This document shows, piece after piece, positions 32,017 through 42,391 of a stretch of 64,000 nt of DNA. The number at the start of each line of letters is the position of its first letter. The first letter of the stretch is position 1. Below the pieces are notes generated by a model. That model saw only the letters and a list, made by a program, of their open reading frames with translations. It made no database searches and had not been told where the DNA came from. The stretch comes from Chrysoperla carnea. Taxonomy: Eukaryota > Arthropoda > Insecta > Neuroptera > Chrysopidae. Made by a program: the position numbers and the translations under genes. Location of the stretch: assembly GCF_905475395.1 (NCBI RefSeq), contig NC_058342.1:1622501-1686500 (forward strand). Direction: 5' to 3'.

Positions 32017-35000
32017 GGGCAGGCAATCCCTAACCTCACGTCCGAACCTAACACTAGGACACCTGCCATACCCGGTAACCATCAATTCCGCTCAAAGTGA
32101 TGGGCTAACGAGGTGGGTCCGTGCTGACTCAGCGGAGCTAAATGAGTCAAATCCAAAAATGTCAAATTTGAGAAGCAGATTTTTCGGTCCTCAGGCGGGT
32201 AGTAGTCGACCCAGTCCTACAGAACCCCGCCCCCCTGCAGGTGACGCTTCTACCTTACCTATAAGGGGTAGCTCTCATGGATATGAGGGAGAGCAATCAA
32301 ATTTGGCTTTGGATCCCAGACTAGTCGCGGAGACTAGACGTGCCGCTGACGACGAAGAGCCATCTCAAGGCACTTCTCAAGAAAGTCGAGCGAGCACACA
32401 AAACAGTCGTCTTCAGCGCTTTCAATGGACGAAGGCACTTAAGGCTGACCTGCTCACTTGTTACGAAGCAAGTGAACCATCTAGACGTGGCTATATGGGC
32501 AGGATGCACACCCTCTGGTGCCAAAAGCATCCCGAACTTTCCCATATGAAATCGCAACATCTACGCGATCAAGTATCCCGTCTCAAAAAAACCGGATTTG
32601 ACAAACCCCGAACAGGACAAGAGAAACGATGCAGGACTACGCAAGCGGAAGTAAATCGAGGGAATGAGATAGTGCCGGCTGCTACTGGTGTAGTTCATTC
32701 TACACGTGAGACATTAGTTGCTGAGACACAGGATGGAATATCTCAGGATGAGCCAGTATTAGAGAGTGAGAGATCTGATACTGAGACACAGGATCGGGTA
32801 TGTCAAAATACCCCACCACCACCTGTGTTAGAGGCTTCACCACCTACGCCTCTGATACCCGGAGATATCCCAGCACTACCTGTGTTAACGGCGGAAACAG
32901 CCACGCCACTCACTTCGACCACGGAAGCGAACGTAGAGGAAACTCCGATCCTTCCTGCTGAGCCACCAAACACTCGTTTGGAAGAGCTTAAAGAACGGTT
33001 TCAAAATATCCTGTTCATAACCGATAATGACCTTTCCAAACGCAAACGTCCAAAGTATCGCAAAACGTTTGCCAAAGCACAAGACCTTGCTTTAATCAAC
33101 CAAATCGTCGACGATCATCTAAATCACACAAGTAGCCTACTCGAAATCGATAGCTCAGTCTATGCTGCAATGTGTGCTCTTTCTCCTGCCCCCAAGTCTA
33201 CTGAGACAGCCGAGGAGAAAACACGCAAGCGTATAGAACAACTTGACTCCAAGTTGACCCCTCTACGACAGACGGTATCACGTATCGAGTGTGTGTTAGA
33301 GTACCAGAAAGCTGGTAAACCCTTCACCCCAAAGGTGCGAGCCTTCGCGCGTGAACTCAGGCACCAACACCACACACTAAACAAGGGTATCCTGCTCACT
33401 ATCAAGCAGCGAAACATTGAAAAGATACGTGCACTAGCTCTCGCTCGGAAAAAGCTAGTTAAACGCGAGAAGTGTATTCGAGAGAACAAGATCTTTGTAT
33501 CGAATCCTTCCCGTTTATTTGCAAAACCCCCTTCTCTCGTCGAGAATCCACCTTCGATAGAGCAAATCGATGGCTACTGGCGTGATTTATATGAAAAGTC
33601 GACTAGTGTAGATAAAAATATAAGACCAATCAAACTGTTCGAAAGGTTCTGCAACGCGCGCCTAGCAGAACAAGCGGTCCTAACATCTGTTACCGCTGAT
33701 GAAGTATCCCTTGCTTTCAAAGGCAAGAAGAATCATTCGGCGCCTGGCATGGATGCTGTGTCCAACTTCTGGTGGAAACGTTTAACTTCCACACACGCCC
33801 ATCTTGCTAGGCACTTTACTTCATACATCCTTGGGTACGGGACCTTTCCAACGTGGTTCGCGGAAGGACGAACAGTTTTGATTCCCAAGAAAGGAGACCT
33901 TTCAGTTCCGAGCAATTATCGCCCGATTACATGTCTCAATACCGTGTACAAAGCGTTCACCTCCATTCTTAATGAACGCATACTCACAACCATAGAACCG
34001 GTTTGGCAGATGATATACGAGCAACGCGGCTCTAAACGAGGTATATCAGGTTGCAAAGATAATCTTCTTGTTGACAGATGTATCTGTCAAGACGCCCGTC
34101 AGTATCAACGCGACCTGAGTATGTCCTGGGTGGATTATAGGAAAGCATTTGACACTACCTCTCACCAACTCATATTGGTGCTGCTCAAATGTTTGAAAAT
34201 TCACCCCGATATCATCAGATGCATCGAAGAGCTGTTACCTTTGTGGAAGACCAAGTTTACCATTAGATGTGGTAAACGTACTGTCTCAACAGATCTGGTA
34301 ACGTATAAGCGTGGTGTCTATCAAGGCGACAGCCTTAGCCCGCTTTTATTCTGCATCTCCCTTATGCCCCTTTCCTTGCGCTTGCGAGAAGAAACTGGTT
34401 ACCGTTGTGGTCCCCCGACAGATAGGAAGCATCAGGTAACTCATCTATTCTATATGGATGACCTGAAACTTTATGCTTCTTCTGAGAGCAGTCTATCTCA
34501 AGCTCTCAAAGCTGTCCATCAGTACACGAAGGCTATTGGCATGGAATTCGGACTCGATAAATGTGCCGTCATTCATTGTAAGAGGGGTCGTGTCCCTGAT
34601 TACGATGCAGACGTGCAGCTCACAGATGGAAGCATCGTGAAACATCTCGATGAAGAAGAGCTCTACACATATTTGGGTGTCGGTGAAAACCACATTCAAA
34701 GTGTGTCTACTGTCAAGGAAGCTCTTCGCGGCAGGTATAGGCACCGTCTTCGACAAATCTGGCAATCAGAATTGTCTGGGATCCATAAGATCCGTGCTAC
34801 TAATATGCTTGCAATACCCATCCTTCTCTATTCTTTTGGTTCCATCAAATGGACAATAGAGGAGCTTAAGGAACTTGATAGAGGCACTCGCAAACTCATG
34901 AACGTCAATCGTAGTTTGCACCCACGTGCTTCTGTACCGCGTAATTATCTCCCACGCCAGCAAGGAGGTAGAGGTCTCCTATCCGTTGAATGTCTACATG

Positions 35001-36365
35001 ATAGGGTAGTTTTAGGAATAGCTTGTCAGGTCATAAATAGTTCTGACCCTCTTATGAAACTCGTGCGCGATCATGAGTTACAGGGTAAAGGAGCATTCTT
35101 GTTCTCTGCAGCACAACATGCAGCGTCTAAATTGGGCCTTGCTTTTGATCCGTCTAATCGTGATCTTGATGATAACGTGATCCTTCTCTCCAAATCTCGA
35201 CTTCGTTCAGCTGTGAAACGAGCTGAAATACGCTCCCTCTTCGAAGACCATCGGAATCGTGACCATCAGGGAATGTTCTACCGTCATCTTGACACCTGTA
35301 GTCTTTCCGTTGATCTTACGTTCTCTTTTCTCCGATCAGCTGGACTCAAGTCCGAAACAGAAGGCTTTATCATCGCTGCCCAAGATGGTGTGATAGCGAC
35401 GCTAACTCACCAAAAGTATGTATGTAAAGAAGCAGTCTCCACCACTATGTGCAGAGCGTGCAAATCTCAGCCGGAGACGCTGATGCACCTCATCTCGGCA
35501 TGTCCTTCTTATGCCACGAACACCTACATACATCGCCATAACGCTGCCCTCCGCGTGCTGTACTACTTCTTGAGACACAAGTATGAAGTGGACCCTACGC
35601 CAGTCCTACCATATGCTCCAGGCGAGATCGAGTCCGTCGTCAAGAACGAGAAATGCATTATCTTCTGGAATTTCTCGTTTCCAACTACCAGGCAGCTCTC
35701 TGCTACTAAGCCTGATATAGTGCTCCAGGATATCTTATCTAAGACTATGTACGTCATCGAGTTCTCTGCGCCTGCAGAAACGAACATAGTCACGAAGGAG
35801 GAGCAAAAGCGGACTAAATATCTTGATCTCTTACAAGAACTACGACAACTACACCCTGGCTACTCAGTCAAAATGGTTGTCCTCATTATCGGTTGCCTAG
35901 GCGGAATTCGTCCCACTCTCGAGACGAATCTATCTCAAATTCCGGTCTGCAGGTCTCATCTTCGTCACCTTATCTCTTCTATGCAGAAGGCTGTCATTAT
36001 AGGCACCCTTCGTACATTGAGATCGCATCAGACTGTCTTCAAGTAACAGCCCTTGAAGTTTCTTTTTTCCTTTTCTTTTCTTTCTTTTAGTAGGTTCCAC
36101 ATCGCTGCGGTGCAGGGACGGAGCCTGCTTGACCAGGACATTAGACAGACTTACGTACCACCGACTCGGAAGACAGACGGACCAACGGACGTCGCGTGGA
36201 CTGACGGACGTACAGACTACACGGCCACAAGTCAGTGAACTTTCTTCAAAAGACGTAGCTGCCTTGTGAAGATTTATGTCTCTCAAGGAGATGGGAGGCT
36301 CTGGGGTGTAAATCCTGTATCCTCTCTCCCTCCTTGGCAGGCATGAATACGTTAATATCAAATTT
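32017..36365 (+). mobile_element. Dong/R4-clade non-LTR retrotransposon, apparently full length
   Basis: Flanked by (TAA)n on both sides (ends at 32016 and 36366). It has a 142-bp 5' UTR, one long ORF and a 320-bp 3' UTR. R4-clade elements have a single ORF with a C-terminal restriction-like endonuclease, and Dong is known from TAA repeats, both of which fit. A damaged second copy lies at 46.4-49.15 and 63.04-63.8 kb. Confidence 0.88.
32159..36046 (+). CDS. Single-ORF polyprotein: RT plus restriction-like endonuclease
   Basis: 1295 codons without a stop, encoding the machinery for target-primed reverse transcription. The N-terminal 80-150 region (FQWTKALKADLLTCYEASE) looks like a Myb/SANT-type DNA-binding segment. 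A Pro/Thr-rich linker follows to about residue 300. RT blocks include LIPKKGDLSVPSNYRPI, SWVDYRKAFDT, GVYQGDSLSPLLF and the active site FYMDD (Tyr765-Asp768). A CCHC knuckle starts at Cys1098 (CRACKSQPETLMHLISAC). Next comes the REL endonuclease core with KPDIVLQD (about 1184) and MYVIEFSAP. The catalytic residues all look intact, so the copy may be active or recently so. The start at 32159 is the first ATG after a stop-rich leader. Codon usage is less AT-biased than the flanks. Confidence 0.9.
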   Translation: MSNLRSRFFGPQAGSSRPSPTEPRPPAGDASTLPIRGSSHGYEGEQSNLALDPRLVAETRRAADDEEPSQGTSQESRASTQNSRLQRFQWTKALKADLLTCYEASEPSRRGYMGRMHTLWCQKHPELSHMKSQHLRDQVSRLKKTGFDKPRTGQEKRCRTTQAEVNRGNEIVPAATGVVHSTRETLVAETQDGISQDEPVLESERSDTETQDRVCQNTPPPPVLEASPPTPLIPGDIPALPVLTAETATPLTSTTEANVEETPILPAEPPNTRLEELKERFQNILFITDNDLSKRKRPKYRKTFAKAQDLALINQIVDDHLNHTSSLLEIDSSVYAAMCALSPAPKSTETAEEKTRKRIEQLDSKLTPLRQTVSRIECVLEYQKAGKPFTPKVRAFARELRHQHHTLNKGILLTIKQRNIEKIRALALARKKLVKREKCIRENKIFVSNPSRLFAKPPSLVENPPSIEQIDGYWRDLYEKSTSVDKNIRPIKLFERFCNARLAEQAVLTSVTADEVSLAFKGKKNHSAPGMDAVSNFWWKRLTSTHAHLARHFTSYILGYGTFPTWFAEGRTVLIPKKGDLSVPSNYRPITCLNTVYKAFTSILNERILTTIEPVWQMIYEQRGSKRGISGCKDNLLVDRCICQDARQYQRDLSMSWVDYRKAFDTTSHQLILVLLKCLKIHPDIIRCIEELLPLWKTKFTIRCGKRTVSTDLVTYKRGVYQGDSLSPLLFCISLMPLSLRLREETGYRCGPPTDRKHQVTHLFYMDDLKLYASSESSLSQALKAVHQYTKAIGMEFGLDKCAVIHCKRGRVPDYDADVQLTDGSIVKHLDEEELYTYLGVGENHIQSVSTVKEALRGRYRHRLRQIWQSELSGIHKIRATNMLAIPILLYSFGSIKWTIEELKELDRGTRKLMNVNRSLHPRASVPRNYLPRQQGGRGLLSVECLHDRVVLGIACQVINSSDPLMKLVRDHELQGKGAFLFSAAQHAASKLGLAFDPSNRDLDDNVILLSKSRLRSAVKRAEIRSLFEDHRNRDHQGMFYRHLDTCSLSVDLTFSFLRSAGLKSETEGFIIAAQDGVIATLTHQKYVCKEAVSTTMCRACKSQPETLMHLISACPSYATNTYIHRHNAALRVLYYFLRHKYEVDPTPVLPYAPGEIESVVKNEKCIIFWNFSFPTTRQLSATKPDIVLQDILSKTMYVIEFSAPAETNIVTKEEQKRTKYLDLLQELRQLHPGYSVKMVVLIIGCLGGIRPTLETNLSQIPVCRSHLRHLISSMQKAVIIGTLRTLRSHQTVFK

Positions 36366-36394
36366 AAATAATAATAATAATAATAATAATAATA
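36366..36394. repeat. (TAA)n at the Dong-like 3' end
   Basis: About nine TAA units directly after the Dong-like 3' UTR and directly before element X. It could be the target microsatellite or an element tail. Confidence 0.9.
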
Positions 36395-37338
36395 AACATT
36401 ATTACACACAAAAACACATACATACAATTACAAAAGGCAGTTAATACTTGCCGTATAGTGAGAAAGTTTCTCTCTATGGGACACAGCACTCTCCAAACAC
36501 AAACATTAACCACTGCTCAACAAACAACAACAAACACAACATACTCTCCGACCAATGCAAACACACTCATGCCAAACACGGAAACTTCACACCAGCACCC
36601 ACACAACACACAGTTACACACACAAAACATAACGCAAGAAATATACCCGACACAACACAGCACATCTACAACAACACTCACACACGCAACATCAGCACAT
36701 TCTCCAAACCAAACACAAAACAATACACAAGAAACAAACTCATCACAACACAACATCATTACTTACACTACAACAGCACTCATACACGCACCACCCCCAC
36801 TTTATCGAAACGAAACACATAACACACCACCCATTGCTCGGTTAACAAGCCTCACACAAGATCAAATATCAAGACCATCAGATGTCTCAAACAAAACACA
36901 AAACACTTCACAAGAAACACAACATGGTATAACTTTATTGGCCACAACACCCATACACGTACCACCACCAATAAATCAAAACCTCACACAAAACACTTCA
37001 CCCATTGTAAGACTCACAAGACTCACACATGGCCAAATTGCACACTATTCAAAACCGACGGAGAACGTCCCAATCGCTCATCGAACGCGAAAGCGAGCAC
37101 AACACAATACAACACCACACACATCACCCAAAAGGCGAGGTCGCTGAACACAATAAACATACATACATTTATACACACTACAAGAACAAAAATACCCTCA
37201 CAAATATACACGCACACTCACACACATTCCCCGGTTCACACGACAGACCAGAACAAGGAAAAAACAGTTTACCGTCACTTGACTGTGTCCGTGCGGTAAA
37301 CTAAATCGGGCTCAGCCCTGCTATGAAATAGATGAGAC

Positions 37339-37341
<3 letters not shown>
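36395..37341 (+). mobile_element. Element X: AC-rich element between (TAA)n tracts
   Basis: 947 bp lying exactly between two (TAA)n tracts. Its last 65 bp occur independently at 31886-31950, again followed by (AAT)n. This recurrence with a fixed 3' end and variable 5' end is the signature of a retrotransposed sequence. It encodes one 229-codon ORF, but no RT or endonuclease. I infer a non-autonomous non-LTR or SINE-like element, perhaps mobilised by the Dong-like machinery because both sit in TAA repeats. It could instead be the 5'-truncated end of an unknown autonomous element. Confidence 0.55.
36458..37147 (+). CDS. Thr/Asn/Gln/His-rich ORF of element X
   Basis: 229 codons, dominated by Thr, Asn, Gln, His and Ser. 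The coding strand is extremely poor in G, which leaves long frames open by chance. However, two copies of a protein-level motif IHxPPPxxxNxTxNTxPIxRLTxLTxxQI occur at about residues 109-140 and 168-199. They share more at protein level than the low complexity requires. The C-terminus is basic (RTRKRAQHN, SPKRRGR), like a nuclear or nucleic-acid-binding tail. There is no catalytic motif. It might be an ORF1-type RNA-binding protein. I do not recognise a family. Confidence 0.4.
   Translation: MRKFLSMGHSTLQTQTLTTAQQTTTNTTYSPTNANTLMPNTETSHQHPHNTQLHTQNITQEIYPTQHSTSTTTLTHATSAHSPNQTQNNTQETNSSQHNIITYTTTALIHAPPPLYRNETHNTPPIARLTSLTQDQISRPSDVSNKTQNTSQETQHGITLLATTPIHVPPPINQNLTQNTSPIVRLTRLTHGQIAHYSKPTENVPIAHRTRKRAQHNTTPHTSPKRRGR

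Positions 37342-37388
<47 letters not shown>
37342..37388. repeat. (AAT)n after element X
   Basis: About 15 AAT units following GATGAGAC, directly before the LOA-type element. Confidence 0.9.
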
Positions 37389-37389
<1 letters not shown>

Positions 37390-37739
37390 TTTAATCCAGG
37401 GTGTTATGCGACCCGTTGCCTATTAGATGGTTTTCAGCCAGGAGGAATATAGGCTGTATTTGTACGGAGCCTGTCCGATACCTGTTCGCCTCGGGCAGCG
37501 CCATTGGCGATTTCAGAACTTACCGTACTATGGAGCACTGGTGCGGCGGACCTGTATTTCTTCAACTTCGTAAGGGACCACCGAGTTTTCCTTTAGCCGA
37601 CCGAGGACCAGGTCTAACACTGCAAATGAACCCATAAAAGACAAAAAAACATAACCAGCCCACCCGAGAAGCGAGGCATATCACTCCTCCAGGTTCCACA
37701 ACGCAAAGGGTATTAAAACCCACGCAAAGTGAACCACAA

Positions 37740-38608
37740 GTGAAAAAGGTAGAAGTATCTTTGGCCTCCAAACCTGGACCTTCTACCCAAAAACCAAATA
37801 ACTCCAAAGCAGAGGACAACAAACCAGCTGCTGGAGGAAAAATGGATCTATCGACCCAAAAATATAAGGAACGAAGGGCAGCCTATCGACTTCTCGGGCG
37901 CCTAGAGTCCATTCCGGATGAAAGTGTCTCCGATCATCAGAGGGCCTACAAGGAATGGTGTCATCAAGGGAAGGGAAAAGGCAAAGCTAAATCCTGCTAA
38001 GCGACCACGCTCGCAGGAAGAAGCAGGCCCCCCTCCCAAGAAATCGAAAATGGGGTCAGCCGTACAGCGAAGTGGTTAGAAGATCACTTCATCTGGGCGG
38101 TAATAGACCGTAGCAACCCCGACGGAACCAGCTCTCCGGTCAATTGGAAGAAGGTCGAAATCGCTCTTTTAAGAGTATACAAGGAGGTCCTAACGGAAAA
38201 CCAGGGGGCTCCTCTACGTTGTAAAGATGCTGGCTGGTACCAGGGTCACATAAAACTTGTGGACTGTGAAGATCAAAAATCAGCACATCTTTATAAGACG
38301 CCTATAGGGAAGGTGGGGGAGGTATGGGAAGGCAGGTACTGATTGTCCTTAATCAGAACTCTGTGGTTTCCCTTAAGAAAAAACGAGGGGAGATCTATTA
38401 TGGCTTCGACCAAACTATCCTTAGCATCTACGACAAGAATGCTAAGGAAGCTGAAAAGAAAGCCGCCGGAGAGAAATCTCAACACGCGAGTGGCCTCTCA
38501 TCCCCTAAAGGAGAGAGTTCCACTCAAAAGGAAGATGAATCGCTCTCATCTGGGGGCGAAAACCTCGATTCAGCTGTAATCAGGATACTCGAGCGAAAAA
38601 ACAGATGA
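37740..38608 (+). pseudogene. LOA-type ORF1 remnants
   Basis: Pieces in successive frames. The first is a Lys/Gly-rich N-terminal part ending GKGKGKAKSC. The second is a central segment with WAVIDRSNPDGTSSPVNWKK, which I recognise as the conserved ORF1 domain (DUF4780-like) of insect non-LTR elements. It is followed by LRCKDAGWYQGHIKLVDCED and KVGEVWEGRY. The last is a charged C-terminus. At least two frame changes (near 38000 and 38330) break it. The protein would have bound element RNA. An upstream frame at 37401-37637 may be 5' UTR. Confidence 0.6.
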
Positions 38609-38738
38609 GAGTGGCTCCATCAAAAGGGGAGGACCTAATTCTAGTTTAGAAACCATGGGTTGTTGGAAACCGAGTTTGTAGACTTAACATCAAAGGTTAC
38701 AATACCATCTACATTCAAGGTAAAGGTAAGCCCAGGCC

Positions 38739-41700
38739 ATGAATTCTTGCAAAGAAAGAGTACAACTCCTTTATTCTGCACAATTTCAGTTATCTGGACA
38801 CCGTGAGCGTAGCAGTAGAATTGAGAGCACAGACTCTCCGGCTATTGTCTTCTTACATGGCACACAGCGATTCTCTTCCCCCGGTGTACTTGCAAAAAGC
38901 GGTAGCAGATGCGGAGAGGAGAAGAATACCAATCATCATTGGATCCGACGCAAAAGCACACCATTCGACGTGGGGAAGCATGGACACCAACGAACGAGGC
39001 GAGTTACTATTTGAATACATATTAAGGAACAATCTATATATTTGCAATAAGGGAAAAAATCCAACCTTTATTACATCAGTTCGGCGGGAAGTTCTGGACA
39101 TCACTTTAGTCAATGAACAGGCCGTCGGTATGATTGAGGCCTGGAACGTCTCAAGCGAACACTCTTTTTCGGACCATCGATATATAGAGTTCTCAATAGA
39201 CGTACCAAAACCCAAAGTTAAGTCTTACACCAACAGACGTAAGGCAGACTGGGAAATGTACGTCGATACTTTTCAAAATTTACTGACAGTAAGGGTTCCG
39301 GGCCCTCCCAATTCAAAGGAAGAGCTAGACCAATTAATGATAACCAAGGGGAAATCGAAACCTCCATGGTGGTCTCCCGAAACTGGTATCCTTAGGAAAA
39401 ATTGCCGACGCTTCTTCAATCTGGCCAAAAGAACCAATCAGTGGAACGCCTATAAGACCAGCTTGAACACCTTCAAAAAAGCATTAAGGCTTGCAAAAAG
39501 GACCCCTTGGGCAGACTTCTGTGAGAAAATAGAGGCAACCTCGGAGGCGAGCCGGCTAAGAAAAATTCTATCCTCAAGTCCAATGGCACAAGGACATCTG
39601 GAAGACCCTATGACTGGCCAATGGACGGGATCAAGCCGTGGCACTCTGGAGCTTCTGGTCAATCACCATTTCCCTGGACGATAACAGCGGGAATATGATG
39701 GCTTAGAGGCTGCAGCTAATTCGCATAGCTTCTCCTAAGCACTGATCGATAAAGAAAAGATCAAATGGGCTATCTCTGAGTTTGAGCCATACAAATCGTC
39801 AGGCTTAGATGGTATCATCCCAGCAGAAATGCAAGCGATCTCTTATAGAATGACTCCATGGCTGGAAGTTATCTATAAGACCTGCATAGACTTGACCCAC
39901 ATTCCCAAAAAATGGAGACAAGTCAAGGTCGTTTTTATACCCAAAGGGGGGCATGCCTCACAAAGTACCCCCAAGGACTTTCGGCCCATAAGCCTCTCAT
40001 CATTTCTACTCAAGACATTGGAGAGGCTCTTGGATGTTCATATACGCAAAAGCATGAGAACAGGAATTATATCCGATTCTCAACATGCGTACTGTAAGGG
40101 CAAGTTTGTCGAGACAGCTCTGCATTCACTCGTGGGTACAATCGAAAATTCATTGACCTATAAGGAGTATACTTTGGTAGCCTTTCTAGACATTGAAGGC
40201 GCCTTCAACAAGATCAGGCCTGAAACTATAATCAGGGCACTGTATGATCTGAATATCGAAGAACCTACCATTGAGTTTATTAATCTTTTGCTTAGAAGCA
40301 GAGGATAACCTCCGAATTGAGCGAATCGATCATACATCGATATGTAGGGAGAGACACACCTCAAGGTGATGTACTTTCACCCCTTCTCCTAAAACTGGAA
40401 GGCTCGGGATGCAAGATAATTGCGTATGCAGACGATGTAGCGATAGCGGCATCAGAGAAATTTCCTGACACATGATACAATCAACACCAATAGTTTTAGC
40501 ACAATGGTGCTCCAACTCTGGCCTTGGGATGAACCCTGGCAAAACAGAGCTGGTACTTTTTACAAGAAAATACAAAATTCCCACCTTTAAGCTCCCAAAG
40601 GTAAGGGGAGTGACCCTTAAATTATCGGAAAAAGCCAAATATCTAGGCATTATTCTAGACAAAAAGTTGCTATGGGGACCCAACATCTCGTAATCTCGGG
40701 ATGCCTACGGACAACTCCATCTAAAGCACTTGAGGTAATTCTGCACTTGCTGCCAACTGACCTCTTCGGAGAGAAATGTGCAGCAGGTGCAGCTCTCAGG
40801 CTAAATCTGGTCTCACCCTGAACAGAGACTCATTATGGTCATACACGGATATTACGAAGATACTCACTTCCAAAATTCGTTGACTACGTTTTACCTTCTC
40901 CTAACTTTGTGAGCAGGTTCTCAGTAAAGATCCCTTCCAGACAGGATTGGGAGGAGAGTTAAGCCAAATGGCGTCGTTTTCTACATTGACGGATCTAAGT
41001 TAGAGAAGAAGGTGGGTTGTGGGATCTTTTCTGAAGATAAGCTTGATACACTGTGGTGTGTATCAAGCGGAAGTGATGGCTATTCATGAGGTTTGTGAAT
41101 GTCTAAGACTGAACACCCTTAGGTGTAGGGACATTACAATCTTCAACGACAGCCAAGCGGCTCTAAAATCCTTCAGCTCAGTCTATCTAACGTCAAAGGT
41201 AGCACAGGACTGCCGTACGTCCTTAAATGAGCTGGCGGAACAAATGAATGTAAACCTGGTATGGGTACCGGGCCACAGGGACATTCCAGGTAATTGTGAA
41301 GCCGACGAGCTTGGCAGAAATGGCACAATGCTGCCGGACACAAGCATCAATAAATACCCGGGAGTTTCATTTGCGAACTGCAAGTTGCTCCTGAAGGAGG
41401 ATATCCTGGAAAAGGCCAATCTTAGATGGAGGGAAGAACGTACTTGTGGTACTACAAGACAGATATGGTCTGAGTACAATCGCAGGCGTTCCGAAGATCT
41501 TATATCACTTCCAAGGGCCTCTGGGCTGGGCGGCAAGCATGCTGAACACTTAGGCCTGGCAGTGTATCACGACTACTGCAGGAGCTGTCACAGTGGTGAC
41601 GAGGAGGAGACAATGTCTCATCTTCTCTATCACGGCCCAGCTCTTGTCATGAGGATATGGACTTACTTGAGTCAGCCTCTCTTTGACGACCTCTCCGACC

Positions 41701-41855
41701 TAAGGTCAGTCGACGTCAAAACCCTCCTGCTGTTCTTAAACAGCTCCAAATCATGGAGTAGTGACCGGGGATGGGCCAACCCTTTTCCGGTATCACAACG
41801 GACCCTATGGTCTAAGTGTGTCCCACCCCAGGACAGCCACTCTAACCTAACCTAA
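38739..41855 (+). pseudogene. LOA-type ORF2 (endonuclease, RT, RNase H), broken
   Basis: 38803-39684 is the apurinic-type endonuclease with IIGSDAKAHHSTWGS, LDITLVN and SEHSFSDHRYIEF (the SDH catalytic box). RT begins at 39.72 kb. FIPKGGHASQSTPKDFRPIS and FLDIEGAFNKI are at 39829-40308, and the active site AYADDVAIA is at 40424-40447, in another frame. RNase H has YIDGSKL at about 40.98 kb and continues in 41019-41855 with Glu in AEVMAIHE, FNDSQAAL, WVPGHRDIPGNCEADELG and a cysteine knuckle CRSCHSG. At least four frame disruptions (about 39.68, 40.31, 40.69-41.0 kb) make it inactive, although the motifs are well preserved. Confidence 0.8.
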
Positions 41856-41860
41856 CCTAC
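41838..41860 (+). repeat. (CCTAA)n at LOA-type 3' end
   Basis: Three to four units of CTAAC, the complement of the insect telomere repeat TTAGG, replace a poly(A) tail at the end of the element. There may be a link to target choice or to a template-encoded tail. Confidence 0.85.
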
Positions 41861-42290
41861 TTCTAAAATAATCGTTACAATTCTATTCTATTTATTCTGT
41901 GGAACCTTATTCGAACAAAATTGTAATCTACCGACTACCTTAAAAAATTGATATTTTCAGAGGATAATACACGACATTTAATACATTTCAATTCATTAAA
42001 ATAAGAATATTTTGAAAATGAAATGCAATTTATTAACCACGAATTAAACTTGAATATCCGAAAACATTTAACATTTAGGACAATTTGAGTTTGTAGCTCG
42101 ATGTATCTGTAAGTATTCTATAATTATCAAAACTGAGGTAATCTTATTTTTTGTGGGTTAATAAAAAAAAAAACAAAAGTTGGAAAAATATGAATATTTC
42201 TTATATTAAAAATATTTTAAATATAAACCACCCTACATCTCTCCCATAATCAAACGATTTTGTACTGACACTGCCACATCATGAGGGCTG

Positions 42291-42391
42291 TTATATTACA
42301 CCATCATCTTCTTTTTTATCAATTAAATTGTGCGCCGGACGCATATTATGGAAATTGAGGAGGTCTGCTGCAGCTTCTGCGTAAGCCATTG
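42291..42391 (-). other. Candidate terminal exon of a host gene
   Basis: On the minus strand, TTTATTTAG (acceptor) is followed by an open frame of 32 codons beginning MAYAEAAADLLNFHN and ending EDDGVI, then a TAA. The bias toward Ala/Asp/Asn and the GC content stand out from the AT-rich flanks. It looks like the last coding exon of a cellular gene, whose other exons would lie to the right, perhaps beyond repeats. GGTAAGT-type donors are visible at about 42744 and 43575 on the same strand. I cannot name the protein. Confidence 0.35.

Larger units (their letters stand above)
37389..41860 (+). mobile_element. Decayed LOA/I-type non-LTR retrotransposon ending in CCTAA repeats
   Basis: ORF1 remnants, an endonuclease-RT-RNase H ORF2 broken by frame changes, and a 3' end that runs directly into CTAACCTAACCTAACCTA. 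The 5' edge abuts (AAT)n. RNase H in ORF2 suggests the LOA/I/R1 group. The GC-richer codons contrast with the AT-rich flanks. Confidence 0.78.

Noticed and set aside
31891..32085. ORF with a long leucine run
   Set aside because: Artefact of translating the (TAA)n microsatellite.
35930..36427. 165-codon minus-strand ORF
   Set aside because: Antisense shadow of the Dong-like ORF end and 3' UTR.
36517..36759. Valine/cysteine-rich minus-strand ORF
   Set aside because: Antisense shadow of the AC-rich element X.
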